Below, piece by piece: positions 53,901-62,139 of a stretch of 64,000 bases of DNA. The stretch spans positions 6,156,001 to 6,220,000 of the forward strand of contig NZ_CP048113.1 in NCBI RefSeq assembly GCF_010093065.1, written 5' to 3'. The stretch's first letter is position 1. Each line of letters begins with the position of its first letter. This DNA is from Chitinophaga agri (GTDB lineage Bacteria; Bacteroidota; Bacteroidia; Chitinophagales; Chitinophagaceae). A program made the translations under genes and the position numbers. The notes beneath the pieces were generated by a model. The model searched no databases. It was not told the DNA's origin and saw only the letters and a list, made by a program, of their open reading frames with translations.

Positions 53901-54211
53901 ACTACTATCTGAATAACTACACATGGGGTGGTAACGGCGATTATAGCGCTGCAATCTTCAAAAACAATTACATTAAACTGCGTGAGGTAGCGGTAACTTA
54001 CAACCTGCCACAGTCTATCTCTGACAAAATGCGTTTCCAGGGCATCCAGGTGTCTCTGATCGGACGTAACCTGCTGTACGTTTACAAATCTCTGCCTTAC
54101 GGTATCGATCCTGAGGTGGGTGTTGGTTCCAGCTGGTTATCTCAGGGTATCGACAACGGTACTGCTGGTCCTACAAGAAGCTTTGGTGCAAGCATTCGTG
54201 CTCGTTTCTAA
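50903..54211 (+). CDS. SusC/RagA-family TonB-linked outer-membrane transporter (pair 4)
   Basis: This 1102-residue protein has a signal peptide (MRRSLLVCTLLFLCCCFTAL), a regulatory-like domain (VTGTIKDAKGTPLPGVTVKE), the hallmark EVVVTALGIKRETR, plug motifs (SVQIRGVSSIGLNTQPLYVI; LKGASATALYGSEATNGVVV) and a barrel. Codon choice is very uniform (AAC for Asn, CTG for Leu, GGT for Gly, CGT or AGA for Arg), stronger than in pairs 1 and 2, which suggests high expression. It heads the second SusC-SusD-monooxygenase module. Confidence 0.95.
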   Translation: MRRSLLVCTLLFLCCCFTALAQTKIAVTGTIKDAKGTPLPGVTVKEKGASNGAMSNPDGSFKLSVPGEATLVISYVGFVSQEIPVAGKTSINVTLQEDNKNLNEVVVTALGIKRETRALGYAVSTVSSKDLTQTASPTIGSALYGKAAGVKIVTAPGGAGGAVSVQIRGVSSIGLNTQPLYVIDGVPMRNFSNPAQNSFGTSNGRIDGNGANDLNPEDIESLTILKGASATALYGSEATNGVVVITTKKGTKGKNGLGVEANYSYNQERLAQSPDFQNEYGPGYNPALNLSATGGQSAEGWFTEANGALHPYYRAYGQFGAKFDGREVTYWDGTKRKYEAQKNNYRDFFQTGYNSQANVAISNANEKGSFRFSYTRMDYKSIMPGSNLYKNNFNFNGSLKLHERVTLDVISSYNNFFNHNRPNVLNNVTNSYGGYFSRFDDMNVYKTRFQTRDGYKYVLYNNNSYGQEDKFLYNIRANQLMDYFWDNLRNSYDETQNRFINSASLNIKVLDNLNVKGRVGGDFTNLYAADMRHNERPARLGYSGMYATENRNNNVFYGDVMAIYNPKLTKDLDMTITGGYTARKTTYKYGKTQTQGGLVSENWFSMGNSAQQVQATSTRATQYDNAAFGILNFAYKGFLYVEGTGRYESTNTLAPEVNSYFYPSFNAGFVFSDVVKLPKFFSYAKLRGAYGFVGNHPNLYQSNILYTQYGAVYNNNNLLYQQPNGSGFGNNKLKSEKKREAEIGLETRLLDNKISVDLSYYNNKVSDQILYRSLALSNGASSQLVNAGDIANYGFEAAISATPIESKDFRWTTRFNFAINRNKLVRLPDGQTFLDATNLDNAYVVIRSMVGESLGNIYIHPHNYDAKGNKMVDEYGLYTINTNEYVQAGSILPKLVGGFSNTLSYKNFSLDFTLDYRFGGNLISTPTYYMLGAGMFESTLQYRDAARGGLSYNPVGDEASQDPSKYTYQLAANGSRHDGMILPGTKADGTPNDRVISAADYYLNNYTWGGNGDYSAAIFKNNYIKLREVAVTYNLPQSISDKMRFQGIQVSLIGRNLLYVYKSLPYGIDPEVGVGSSWLSQGIDNGTAGPTRSFGASIRARF

Positions 54212-54244
54212 TATGTAATTGTAAAATCGGATAAATAGAAAATA

Positions 54245-55852
54245 ATGAAAAAGATCTTCATAAATATAGCTCTTGTCTGCACGCTCGGTGGCTTATTCAG
54301 CTCCTGCGCCAAGAAGATGGAGGAAACATATACTGACCCGGAGAAAATCGTCGATGGTTCCCTGAGCAAACTGCTGTCAGGTATGTATCTGAACAAAAGA
54401 ATACACCCGTCTTACTACGATTATTATACATTCGTAATGCCTGTACTGGCTAACTACTCTCAGTTAGTAGCGACCGCTCCGGGTAACCAGATGTATTTCA
54501 CCAACCCATCTTATGTAGATGGTCGCTGGCAGGATTTCTACGCAGGTTCCCGTGCGAACGATGGTGATAACCCGGATTATAACTATAATGGTCCTGGTAT
54601 CATGAGTAACTACCGTGAGATGCAAACTACTCTGAGTTTAATGTCTGCTGAACAGCAGCAAAGAAACCAGGTGTTTGTGAAAGTTGCGGAGATCCTGGTA
54701 TTCGATCAGGCTGCCCAAATGGTAGACATGTGGGGTGATATCCCATTCAGCAAATCAAATGGTCTGAACAGCCCTGATCGTACGGCTGCCGACGTTCCTT
54801 ATGATGATGCGAAAACATTGTACACTAACATCATCGCAAACCTGAAAGCGATCAACACTTTCCTGGATACAGTAAATGTTGAAACTGATGTTAAGAACGA
54901 ACTGGCTACTGCTGACATTCTGCTGAAAGGTGACCTGGTTGCATGGCAGCGTTACGCAAACTCTCTGCGTCTGCGTCTGTTAATGCGTATCTCTAATGCT
55001 GATGAAGCGACCGCAAAAACTGAGGTGACTGCTATGCTGAATGATGCAGCTACCTTCCCGGTTATTGCTTCTAACGATCAGAACGTAACTTTCAAGAACA
55101 GCCCTACCCAGGTTAGAAGTGACCTGGTTGAAGTGTTCACTGGTTACCCATACGCTCCTGAATATCTGATCAACACTCTGCAGGAAGCTAACGGCGACCC
55201 TCGTTTAAGAGTAATGTGGGATCAGGATGATGTGAACGGTTACAAAGGTTTCCCATGGAACGGTAGTGTTGGTGACTACGATGACCAGCGTCGTTTATAC
55301 GCTGTATTCGATACTGCTACCTTCACTTACAATGATAACATCCCTGGTGTGATCATGACAGCTTCTGAAGTAAACTTCCTGAAAGCTGAAGCTTTTGAAA
55401 GATGGGGTCTTGGTGATGCAGCTGCTGCATACACTAACGGTATCAGACAGTCTATTGAGTTCTACTACGGTATCAACCAGTCTGCTATCAAGAGACAAGG
55501 TCAGAACAACTTTAGCCGTGCTGCACTGGCTTCTCCTGCTGCAACTGAAGTAGACGCATTCCTGGCTAAAGCACCTATTGCTTACACCGGTACTACTACA
55601 CAGAAACTGGAGAAGATCTACACGCAGAAATGGGAACACTTCTTCGTACTGCAAAGCGGTCAGGCTTGGTCTGAGCTGAGAAGAACAGGTTATCCTGCGC
55701 TTCAGTTCCCAACTGTAGGTAACTCTGCAGCGCCTAACGCGCCTAAGCGCCTCCTGTATCCAGCTAACGAAAGACTGTACAACCCAATTGAGTACAGTAA
55801 AGTTAAAGACAAGGATACCCGTGACAGGCCAGTATTCTGGGATGTTAACTAA
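54245..55852 (+). CDS. SusD/RagB-family outer-membrane lipoprotein (pair 4)
   Basis: This 535-residue lipoprotein has the signal CTLGGLFSSC with the cysteine followed by AKKMEETYTDPEK, and the C-terminal pattern LRRTGYPALQFP common in the group. It lies 33 bp after SusC pair 4 and shares its strong codon bias, so both are probably made in large amounts. A clear terminator follows at 55878. The ligand is unknown. Confidence 0.93.
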   Translation: MKKIFINIALVCTLGGLFSSCAKKMEETYTDPEKIVDGSLSKLLSGMYLNKRIHPSYYDYYTFVMPVLANYSQLVATAPGNQMYFTNPSYVDGRWQDFYAGSRANDGDNPDYNYNGPGIMSNYREMQTTLSLMSAEQQQRNQVFVKVAEILVFDQAAQMVDMWGDIPFSKSNGLNSPDRTAADVPYDDAKTLYTNIIANLKAINTFLDTVNVETDVKNELATADILLKGDLVAWQRYANSLRLRLLMRISNADEATAKTEVTAMLNDAATFPVIASNDQNVTFKNSPTQVRSDLVEVFTGYPYAPEYLINTLQEANGDPRLRVMWDQDDVNGYKGFPWNGSVGDYDDQRRLYAVFDTATFTYNDNIPGVIMTASEVNFLKAEAFERWGLGDAAAAYTNGIRQSIEFYYGINQSAIKRQGQNNFSRAALASPAATEVDAFLAKAPIAYTGTTTQKLEKIYTQKWEHFFVLQSGQAWSELRRTGYPALQFPTVGNSAAPNAPKRLLYPANERLYNPIEYSKVKDKDTRDRPVFWDVN

Positions 55853-56426
55853 TCTTAACTTCCTGTAATGATATCCGAATAGGGGCCAGCCTGAGTGCTG
55901 GCCCCTATTTATTTTTATAAAGTACCGTTATACTCCTGTACACACATATCTCTCCAAAGACAGTGTGAGGACGGTAATGCGGTCGCCTTTCATGTTATAA
56001 AAGAAGGCAGCAGTGGCAGTATCTACCTCGTCACGCTTACCAGAAGTGCAATAACCCTGTTAAATACAACGTCCCCGGCATTTCCTGTTTATCTTGAGCA
56101 GACATCATCAGGTACTTGTACATTACATGCACATGTATGCGCTTCTTCCCCCGTACTAATGGCTGGTGTAGTATGAGATCATTATAGCAGTGAAACCTAT
56201 GGTTGCGATGCTGGTCACGCGAATGGTATAGTGCATGTCGAGTTCTTTGGCGCATGTCAGTTGTACAATATCGTTTTTACCATCGAGCTCTCCGTTTGTG
56301 GGGTTTAAACCATTGTTCTGTTAACGGGTTTTCAGGCAGGAAAGAGCATTCCGGCCTGTTTTTACATCCTCTTTTGCAGCTTTTTATATACCTTACAGGT
56401 CTTAACTGATTCCTTATCCTGTGAAA
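55853..56426. other. Intergenic region before monooxygenase copy 2, no gene recognised
   Basis: These 574 bp begin with the terminator at 55878-55909. The remainder lies where module 3 has its redoxin gene. I looked for a redoxin remnant (CPxC motif, cis-proline motif) in all frames and found none; short open frames here resemble nothing. A weak hairpin CAGGC/GCCTG lies near 56333-56358. Confidence 0.5.
55878..55909 (+). terminator. Intrinsic terminator after SusD pair 4
   Basis: AATAGGGGCCAGC and its complement form a 13-bp perfect stem with loop CTGAGT, followed by TATTTTTA. Confidence 0.9.
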
Positions 56427-57743
56427 ATGCTGCACAAAGGTTTTATATCATTTTGTTGCGCCCTTCTGCTGATCCTGCCGGTACGTTATGTGCATGCACA
56501 GCAGGTGACCTGGTCCGGGCATATCGCTTCCATTATCCATACAAACTGCACTCCCTGTCATCGCCAGGGTGAAGCCGCTCCCTTTGCACTCGTTACCTAT
56601 GACGATGTGGCCAAAAGAGCCAATTTTATTAAGCGTGTTACAGAAAGTCGCTACATGCCACCGTGGAAACCTGATCCGCATTACGTGTCTTTCGCCAATG
56701 AAAGAAGACTGACAGAGGAAGAAATTAAACTCATCGGGGAATGGGCTGAAAATGGGATGCCTAAAGGTGAGGGAACTGTTAAAGAAATACCACAGCAATA
56801 TGTACAGGGTACTTCTTATCACCGCGCCCCCGATCTTGTACTCAAAATGAATTCGTCCTATACGCTGAAAGGCGATAACGTAGAACGCTTTATTGTGTAT
56901 AAACTACCTTTTGAACTGCCTGATTCTATGGCGGTAGAAGCTATTGAATTTACTTCCAATAATCGAAAGGTCATTCATCATGCCAACTATGAGATCGACA
57001 ATGTGCCTGAAGCAGACTTCCATAATACAGCCGACTATGTGGATAACACAACGTCACAACTGGACTACTATCAACAGTATGTCAGCTATCGTAAAAACAT
57101 GCAGTATTTCGGAGGATGGATCCCTGGCAGCAGTTACGAATCTTATCCGGAGAATATAGGATGGATGATGCCTAAACGGGGTGTCGTGCTGTTAAGTGTA
57201 CATTATGCACCAGTAGGGAAAGATGAAGAAGTGATCAGTGGTGTACATTTCTTCTTCCGCAAGAAGCCGGTAAAACGGATCATCAGAGCCACTACATATG
57301 GCTCCGGCGGAATAGGAGAGAAGGATATTGATCCATTTTTTTACATCCCGGCGAATGCGGAAAAAAGTTTTAAACTGAGTGTGAAGCTAACAGAAACCCA
57401 ATCGCTGATGTACGTGTGGCCGCATATGCACCTGCTGGGCAAGGCCTTCAAAGCGTTTGCCGTAACGCCCGATAAAGATACTGTCAAACTTGTCTCTATT
57501 CCACAATGGGATTTCAACTGGCAGGAAATATACTGGTTCCCAAAACTGGTAAAACTGCCTAAAGGTACCATCGTTACTATACAGGGTGAGTACGATAATA
57601 CGGTAAATAACGCCGTCAACCCGTCCTTCCCACCACAACTGGTTTATGGTGCGATGCGTACAAAAGATGAGATGCTGACAATGATCATGATGACGTTGTC
57701 ATATGAGAAGGGAGATGAGGAACAGGCGTTAAAACGGCCGTAA
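56427..57743 (+). CDS. Cytochrome c / PHM-type copper monooxygenase (copy 2)
   Basis: The ATG at 56427 gives 438 residues with a signal peptide (MLHKGFISFCCALLLILPVR); a GTG two codons earlier is possible. It is a close homologue of the protein at 49107: CTPCH at 41-45 with YMPPW, His184-His185, His259, HMH at 333-335 and Met416 in KDEML. All expected ligands of one haem c and two copper ions are present. It should be a periplasmic or surface hydroxylating enzyme. It follows SusC/SusD pair 4 but is separated by a terminator, so it probably has its own promoter. No redoxin accompanies this copy. Confidence 0.82.
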   Translation: MLHKGFISFCCALLLILPVRYVHAQQVTWSGHIASIIHTNCTPCHRQGEAAPFALVTYDDVAKRANFIKRVTESRYMPPWKPDPHYVSFANERRLTEEEIKLIGEWAENGMPKGEGTVKEIPQQYVQGTSYHRAPDLVLKMNSSYTLKGDNVERFIVYKLPFELPDSMAVEAIEFTSNNRKVIHHANYEIDNVPEADFHNTADYVDNTTSQLDYYQQYVSYRKNMQYFGGWIPGSSYESYPENIGWMMPKRGVVLLSVHYAPVGKDEEVISGVHFFFRKKPVKRIIRATTYGSGGIGEKDIDPFFYIPANAEKSFKLSVKLTETQSLMYVWPHMHLLGKAFKAFAVTPDKDTVKLVSIPQWDFNWQEIYWFPKLVKLPKGTIVTIQGEYDNTVNNAVNPSFPPQLVYGAMRTKDEMLTMIMMTLSYEKGDEEQALKRP

Positions 57744-57782
57744 GGAAATAATTAATAATTTGGGATTATCGTCTGCTATAAG

Positions 57783-57817
57783 AACAAGGACGTTTCAGTT
57801 AATGAAACGTCCTTGTT
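57783..57817. terminator. Bidirectional intrinsic terminator
   Basis: AACAAGGACGTTTCA and its complement form a 15-bp perfect stem with loop GTTAA, flanked by T-rich sequence on the plus strand. It lies between monooxygenase copy 2 (+) and mutS (-), which converge. Confidence 0.9.
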
Positions 57818-57882
57818 TATTTATGAAAATTGATGGTTCCCGATACCCTTCAACAATACCGGCTAACCAATTCCTGATTTAA

Positions 57883-60489
57883 TTAAAGCAGGTTCTTTAT
57901 TTCATTCAGCTTTAACAATGCCTCCACAGGTGTTAATCTGTTAATATCAACTTCTGCAAGCATTTCTCTGATCTCTTTGAACGTATCACTGTGTGCATCG
58001 AAGATACTCAGTTGTACTTTCTGCGCAGGACCGGCGATCTCTTTCACATGTTGCTCTAACGGCGCGTCGATATGTTTCTGTTCAAGATGTGACAGTACTT
58101 CATTCGCGCGCTGGATCAGCTGTGGTGGCATACCTGCCATACGTGCCACATGAATACCAAAGCTATGACGGCTTCCACCTGGCGCCAGTTTACGCAGGAA
58201 GATCACCTTATTACCGGATTCCTTGTTGGTAATATGGAAGTTCTTAATGCGCCCGTGCTTATTTTCCAGTTCATTCAGCTCATGGTAGTGCGTAGCAAAA
58301 AGTGTCTTTGGCTTATGTGGCGTCATGTCATGCAGGTATTCCACAATGCTCCACGCAATAGAAATACCATCGTATGTGCTGGTGCCACGGCCGATTTCAT
58401 CCAGTATTACCAGACTGCGTGGTGTGATATTGTTAATAATACTCGCTGTTTCGTTCATCTCGACCATGAAGGTGGATTCGCCGCCACTCAGGTTGTCGGA
58501 CGCACCTACACGTGTGAAGATCTTGTCAGTAAGGCCAATCTCTGCAGCTGTGGCAGGTACAAAACTTCCCATATGTGCCATCAGCGTAATGAGCGCTGTC
58601 TGTCTCAGTAACGCCGACTTACCACTCATGTTCGGTCCTGTCAGAATGATGATCTGTTGCTGGTCTTTATCCAGCACAATATCATTGGCTACATAGTTTT
58701 CTCCTGGTGGCAATCCTCTTTCTATTACAGGGTGTCTGCCTTCACGGATGTCAATATGATAGCCCTCTGTTACATTCGGACGACGGTATTTATACTGTAT
58801 AGCATTGTTGGAAAAACTTAGTAGGCAATCGAGACGTGCCATCAGCTGTGCATTCTGCTGGATGACCTGGATGTAGGGCTGCAGGGTTTGTAACAGTTCA
58901 TCGAACAACTGTACTTCCAGCGCAAGGATTTTCTCTTCCGCACCTACTATCTTCTCTTCATACTCCTTCAGCTCCGGTGTAATATAACGTTCCGCATTGG
59001 CGAGCGTTTGCTTACGGATCCAGGTATCAGGTACTTTATTCTTGTGTGCATTAGTGACTTCAAGATAGTAACCGAACACGTTGTTGAAAGCGACTTTCAG
59101 ACTTGGAATGCCGGTTGCGTCAGATTCTGTTTGCTGAATACGCAGCAGGTATTCTTTACCGGAGTGTGCGATCGTGCGGAGGCTGTCCAGTTCCGCATGA
59201 ATACCATTCTGTATTACACCGCCTTTGCTGACAAGCACAGGGGGTGTTTCTACTATCTGTTCCAGTATTTTACAGAGGATACCTGGACAAGGATCCAGTT
59301 TTTCACTGATAGCAGTCAGATACGGATGACCTGTTTTGCTTAGCAGTTGCTGAATACCTTCCACCTGTTGCAATGCTCTGGCAAGCATCATTACTTCACG
59401 TGGATTGATCTTGCGCAGAGGTATTTTGGAAACGAGACGTTCGAGATCGCCGGTTTGTTTCAGGTGTTGTACGATAGCTCCGGATAACTCGCTCTCCTTA
59501 ATGAAGTACTCCGTTATATCCAGTCTTTCGTTGATCTGTTTGATATCACGTAGCGGAAAGACCATCCAGCGTTTCAGCATTCTGGCACCCATGGGCGTAA
59601 CCGTGGTGTCCAGTGTTTTGAGGAGTGTATGGCCGTTTTCGACACTGCTGCCCAGGAGTTCCAGGTTTCGGATGGTGAAACGGTCCATCCACAGGAAATC
59701 ATCCTGGTCGATGCGCTGGATATTGGTAATATGCTGGAGGTGCGGATGTTCTGTATCCCGCAGGTAATGCATACAGGCGCCGGCAGCAATGATAGCTTCT
59801 GCAAGACCTTCTACACCAAAGCCTTTCAGACTATGGGTATCGAACTGTTTAAGCAGGATCTCTTCCGCGTAGTTGGTCGTGAAGATCCATTCTTCCAGTG
59901 TATATGTATAGAATTTGGAACCGAATTGTTCCTTGAAATGTTTCTGTTGCTGACGGGCGAAAATCACTTCCGCAGGTTTGAAGCTCTGCAATAGTTTATC
60001 CACATATTCCAGGCTGCCTTGTGCTACAAAAAATTCACCGGTAGAGATGTCAAGGAAGGCCGCGCCGGTCAGGTCTTTTCCGAAGTGTACGGCTGCCAGG
60101 AAGTTATTGTTGGCGTTGTCGAGGATCTTGTCATTCACCGCCACACCCGGCGTAACCATTTCTGTCACACCACGTTTAACGATGCCTTTTGCCAGTTTTG
60201 GGTCTTCCAGCTGATCACATACTGCCACACGATAACCAGCTTTCACCAGTTTATGCAGGTAAGTATCCAGCGAGTGATGAGGGAAACCTGCCAGGTCCTG
60301 TTGTGAGGCAGAGCCATTGGCTCTTTTAGTCAGGACAATACCTAATACTTTGGACGCGATGATTGCATCCTCATTAAAAGTTTCATAAAAATCTCCCACG
60401 CGGAACAACAGCACAGCGTCCGGGTAACGCGCCTTAATGGCCTTATGCTGTTGCATGAGCGGGGTTTCTACCGATTTGCTTTTTGCCAT
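57883..60489 (-). CDS. mutS: DNA mismatch repair protein MutS
   Basis: The start at 60489 (MAKSKSVETP) gives 868 residues, the usual MutS length. A frame extending upstream to 60576 is ignored because the promoter box at 60494-60501 lies inside that extension. Motifs seen: mismatch-reading FRVGDFYETF (the Phe-x-Glu element) in the N-terminal domain, Walker A GPNMSGKS, Walker B-like LDEIGRGTSTYDG, and TLFATHYHEL. MutS recognises mispaired bases and recruits MutL. It is divergent from the SpoU methyltransferase gene. Confidence 0.97.
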   Translation of the reverse strand: MAKSKSVETPLMQQHKAIKARYPDAVLLFRVGDFYETFNEDAIIASKVLGIVLTKRANGSASQQDLAGFPHHSLDTYLHKLVKAGYRVAVCDQLEDPKLAKGIVKRGVTEMVTPGVAVNDKILDNANNNFLAAVHFGKDLTGAAFLDISTGEFFVAQGSLEYVDKLLQSFKPAEVIFARQQQKHFKEQFGSKFYTYTLEEWIFTTNYAEEILLKQFDTHSLKGFGVEGLAEAIIAAGACMHYLRDTEHPHLQHITNIQRIDQDDFLWMDRFTIRNLELLGSSVENGHTLLKTLDTTVTPMGARMLKRWMVFPLRDIKQINERLDITEYFIKESELSGAIVQHLKQTGDLERLVSKIPLRKINPREVMMLARALQQVEGIQQLLSKTGHPYLTAISEKLDPCPGILCKILEQIVETPPVLVSKGGVIQNGIHAELDSLRTIAHSGKEYLLRIQQTESDATGIPSLKVAFNNVFGYYLEVTNAHKNKVPDTWIRKQTLANAERYITPELKEYEEKIVGAEEKILALEVQLFDELLQTLQPYIQVIQQNAQLMARLDCLLSFSNNAIQYKYRRPNVTEGYHIDIREGRHPVIERGLPPGENYVANDIVLDKDQQQIIILTGPNMSGKSALLRQTALITLMAHMGSFVPATAAEIGLTDKIFTRVGASDNLSGGESTFMVEMNETASIINNITPRSLVILDEIGRGTSTYDGISIAWSIVEYLHDMTPHKPKTLFATHYHELNELENKHGRIKNFHITNKESGNKVIFLRKLAPGGSRHSFGIHVARMAGMPPQLIQRANEVLSHLEQKHIDAPLEQHVKEIAGPAQKVQLSIFDAHSDTFKEIREMLAEVDINRLTPVEALLKLNEIKNLL

Positions 60490-60493
60490 TCGG

Positions 60494-60524
60494 CAAATAT
60501 ATAATAATGTCAGGATGTGCTGAA
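60494..60524 (-). promoter_or_regulatory. mutS promoter, possibly giving a leaderless transcript
   Basis: TATATTTG on the minus strand (60494-60501) matches TAnnTTTG. TTC at 60522-60524 stands 20 bp upstream in place of the -33 TTG (one mismatch). The box ends only 4 bp before the mutS ATG, so the transcript would have almost no leader. Confidence 0.55.
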
Positions 60525-60639
60525 GTCGAGATGTGCACATCCGGTGGGAGGCGAGTTTACCCGGACTTATCCACATTGCAGGTTGTTTGTTACCAATAAT
60601 CAGGCTGGCCTGTAGCCGGGAACACTTTACATTTTATCG

Positions 60640-60647
60640 TATTTTTG
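60640..60647 (+). promoter_or_regulatory. SpoU methyltransferase promoter -7 box
   Basis: TATTTTTG fits TAnnTTTG and ends 4 bp before the ATG at 60652. I see no clear -33 TTG at the expected place. Transcription would begin at or next to the start codon; the ATG at 60667 would then have a leader of about 15 bases. Confidence 0.5.
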
Positions 60648-60651
60648 CAAA

Positions 60652-61191
60652 ATGCGTAAACTTAGCATGGATGAACTGGGCCGTAAAACGGTTGATCAGT
60701 TCAAGGCGGCAGATAAAACTCCTTTGTTACTGATACTGGATAATGTGCGTAGTATGCACAACGTAGGATCGGTGTTCCGGACGGCAGACGGGTTCCTGTT
60801 ACAGGGCATCGTCTTGTGTGGTTACACACCCGTACCTCCGCACCGTGACATCCAGAAAACAGCTCTTGGCGCTACAGAAACGGTTGAATGGCAATACTTT
60901 CCGACTACTGTAGAGGCAGTGAATGCCCTGAAGGAAGCAGGATATACTGTGATGGCGGTGGAACAGGCGGTTGACAGTATCATGTTGGATCAGTTTACGC
61001 CCACTACTGATAAACCATTGGCGTTAGTATTTGGTAATGAGGTATCTGGGGTGGATGCAGAAGTGATGAAACTGGTCGAAGGGAGCATAGAGATACCACA
61101 GTCAGGCATGAAACATTCTTTAAATATATCTGTGAGTACGGGTATTGTGGTGTGGGATATCTTTTCGAAGCTGAAGAAGCAGTCGATATAG
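60652..61191 (+). CDS. SpoU/TrmH-family RNA 2'-O-methyltransferase
   Basis: This 179-residue protein has the three SPOUT motifs: NVRSMHNVGSVFRTADGF (motif 1), LALVFGNEVSGV (motif 2) and KHSLNISVSTGIVVW (motif 3), which form the knotted SAM-binding site. It should methylate a ribose 2'-hydroxyl in tRNA or rRNA; the exact target is not predictable. It lacks an N-terminal RNA-binding extension, so it is a minimal form. A second ATG at 60667 (MDELGRK) is an alternative start given the position of the promoter box. Confidence 0.9.
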   Translation: MRKLSMDELGRKTVDQFKAADKTPLLLILDNVRSMHNVGSVFRTADGFLLQGIVLCGYTPVPPHRDIQKTALGATETVEWQYFPTTVEAVNALKEAGYTVMAVEQAVDSIMLDQFTPTTDKPLALVFGNEVSGVDAEVMKLVEGSIEIPQSGMKHSLNISVSTGIVVWDIFSKLKKQSI

Positions 61192-61206
61192 CACGATCCA
61201 ATAATA

Positions 61207-61234
61207 GTAGCAGGCCGGTTTAACAGCCTGCTAC
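61207..61234. terminator. Hairpin between convergent genes
   Basis: GTAGCAGGC and GCCTGCTAC form a 9-bp perfect stem with a 10-base loop, directly after the SpoU gene and next to the end of the HEPN-like gene. No T-run follows, so termination is uncertain. Confidence 0.45.
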
Positions 61235-61237
61235 CGG

Positions 61238-61696
61238 TTAGGCCCGTTTAGCCACGTTTTGCGAATGACAATGCTGCTGGACTTGCTGTAAATACCGCCT
61301 GGCCGTCGTTGAATAGGAACTATCATGGCAGCCAAATTCATATCTAGATTTAAATGACATATCCAGTAGCCTGTCATACGTTTTACCAATTCCTTTACAG
61401 TGTTCATACACTAGTTCGGATAAAACCCTGTGTTTGTTGTTGTGTGTTGGAACAATCTCGCAATATTCCTCTACTGTATAAACAGTATGTAACCCTTTTT
61501 CCTCTCTGATCTCCAGAGGAAAGATCACCGAACTGACATAATGTAATGCGGAATAAAATGCAGTGTTAACAACCCAGTCAAAAAATTGACTGTCGTGGTG
61601 GAGGAAATTACAGGCGGCTTCATTGTGAATTGCCTGATTAAGATGCCATTGCTGCCGATTTTTCAGATGTTGGTTCATAATATTGTTTAAAGCCAT
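61238..61696 (-). CDS. HEPN-like small protein of unknown function
   Basis: This 152-residue protein (or 146 from the ATG at 61678, MNQHLKNRQQ) is helical. Its pattern resembles HEPN-like proteins: FDWVVNTAFYSALHYV, then THNNKHRVLSELV and YDRLLDMSFKSRYE. HEPN proteins are often RNases in toxin-antitoxin or defence systems; a clear RxxxxxH site is not certain here. It overlaps the upstream gene on the same strand by 59 bp (41 bp from the later start), which implies tight coupling and probably a complex. Function not known. Confidence 0.6.
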   Translation of the reverse strand: MALNNIMNQHLKNRQQWHLNQAIHNEAACNFLHHDSQFFDWVVNTAFYSALHYVSSVIFPLEIREEKGLHTVYTVEEYCEIVPTHNNKHRVLSELVYEHCKGIGKTYDRLLDMSFKSRYEFGCHDSSYSTTARRYLQQVQQHCHSQNVAKRA

Positions 61697-62105
61697 CTGA
61701 TATCATAATATCGATAAGCAGATTCTGTGTTTTGGGAATAAAATGAAAGTATACGAAAAACGTCTTGGTATTGCTACTTTTCCTAAGTTCATATGCTTTT
61801 TCATAAGCGAGATCAAGCTGGTCTGAAAGATAGTCGGCTTCATTGATCAGAAATGCAAAATCGAAAGAAGTTATGCTGTTTACTTTTAACATAACTTCTG
61901 AACATATACCCAGCGTCTGGAGATAATCCCTGAATTGCTCCGCCAACCCGGTAGCGAGATTAACATTATCAACATATTGACTGATGATCGGTTCCTGGCA
62001 GGCCTCATCATCACCAGCGGGAATAAACGCATTTTCTGCTGTTTTCCAGTTTTTAGGTATTGCTATAGCATTCATCTTAGCGTCCGGAATGTAAATGGTC
62101 GTCAT
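61638..62105 (-). CDS. Unknown partner protein of the HEPN-like gene
   Basis: I do not recognise this 155-residue protein. It is acidic in the middle (EADYLSDQLDLAYEKAYELR) and has a beta-rich segment TFFVYFHFIPKTQNLLIDIM. No signal peptide or membrane segment is seen. It is the first gene of a two-gene unit with its own promoter-like boxes at 62140-62170, and its 3' end overlaps the HEPN-like gene. By analogy with two-gene HEPN modules it could be an antitoxin or substrate-recognition partner, but sequence does not show that. Confidence 0.6.
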   Translation of the reverse strand: MTTIYIPDAKMNAIAIPKNWKTAENAFIPAGDDEACQEPIISQYVDNVNLATGLAEQFRDYLQTLGICSEVMLKVNSITSFDFAFLINEADYLSDQLDLAYEKAYELRKSSNTKTFFVYFHFIPKTQNLLIDIMISDGFKQYYEPTSEKSAAMAS

Positions 62106-62139
62106 TGTATAAATATTTGGGAATAACTGATTTATGCGG

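Noticed and set aside
55895-56176. Open frame of 93 codons downstream of SusD pair 4, considered as a decayed redoxin
   Set aside because: It overlaps the terminator stem and has no CxxC or cis-proline motif; nothing links it to the redoxin of module 3.
60490-60576. N-terminal extension of MutS by 29 residues
   Set aside because: The extension covers the TAnnTTTG promoter box and adds residues not found in MutS; MAKSKSVETP is the natural start.
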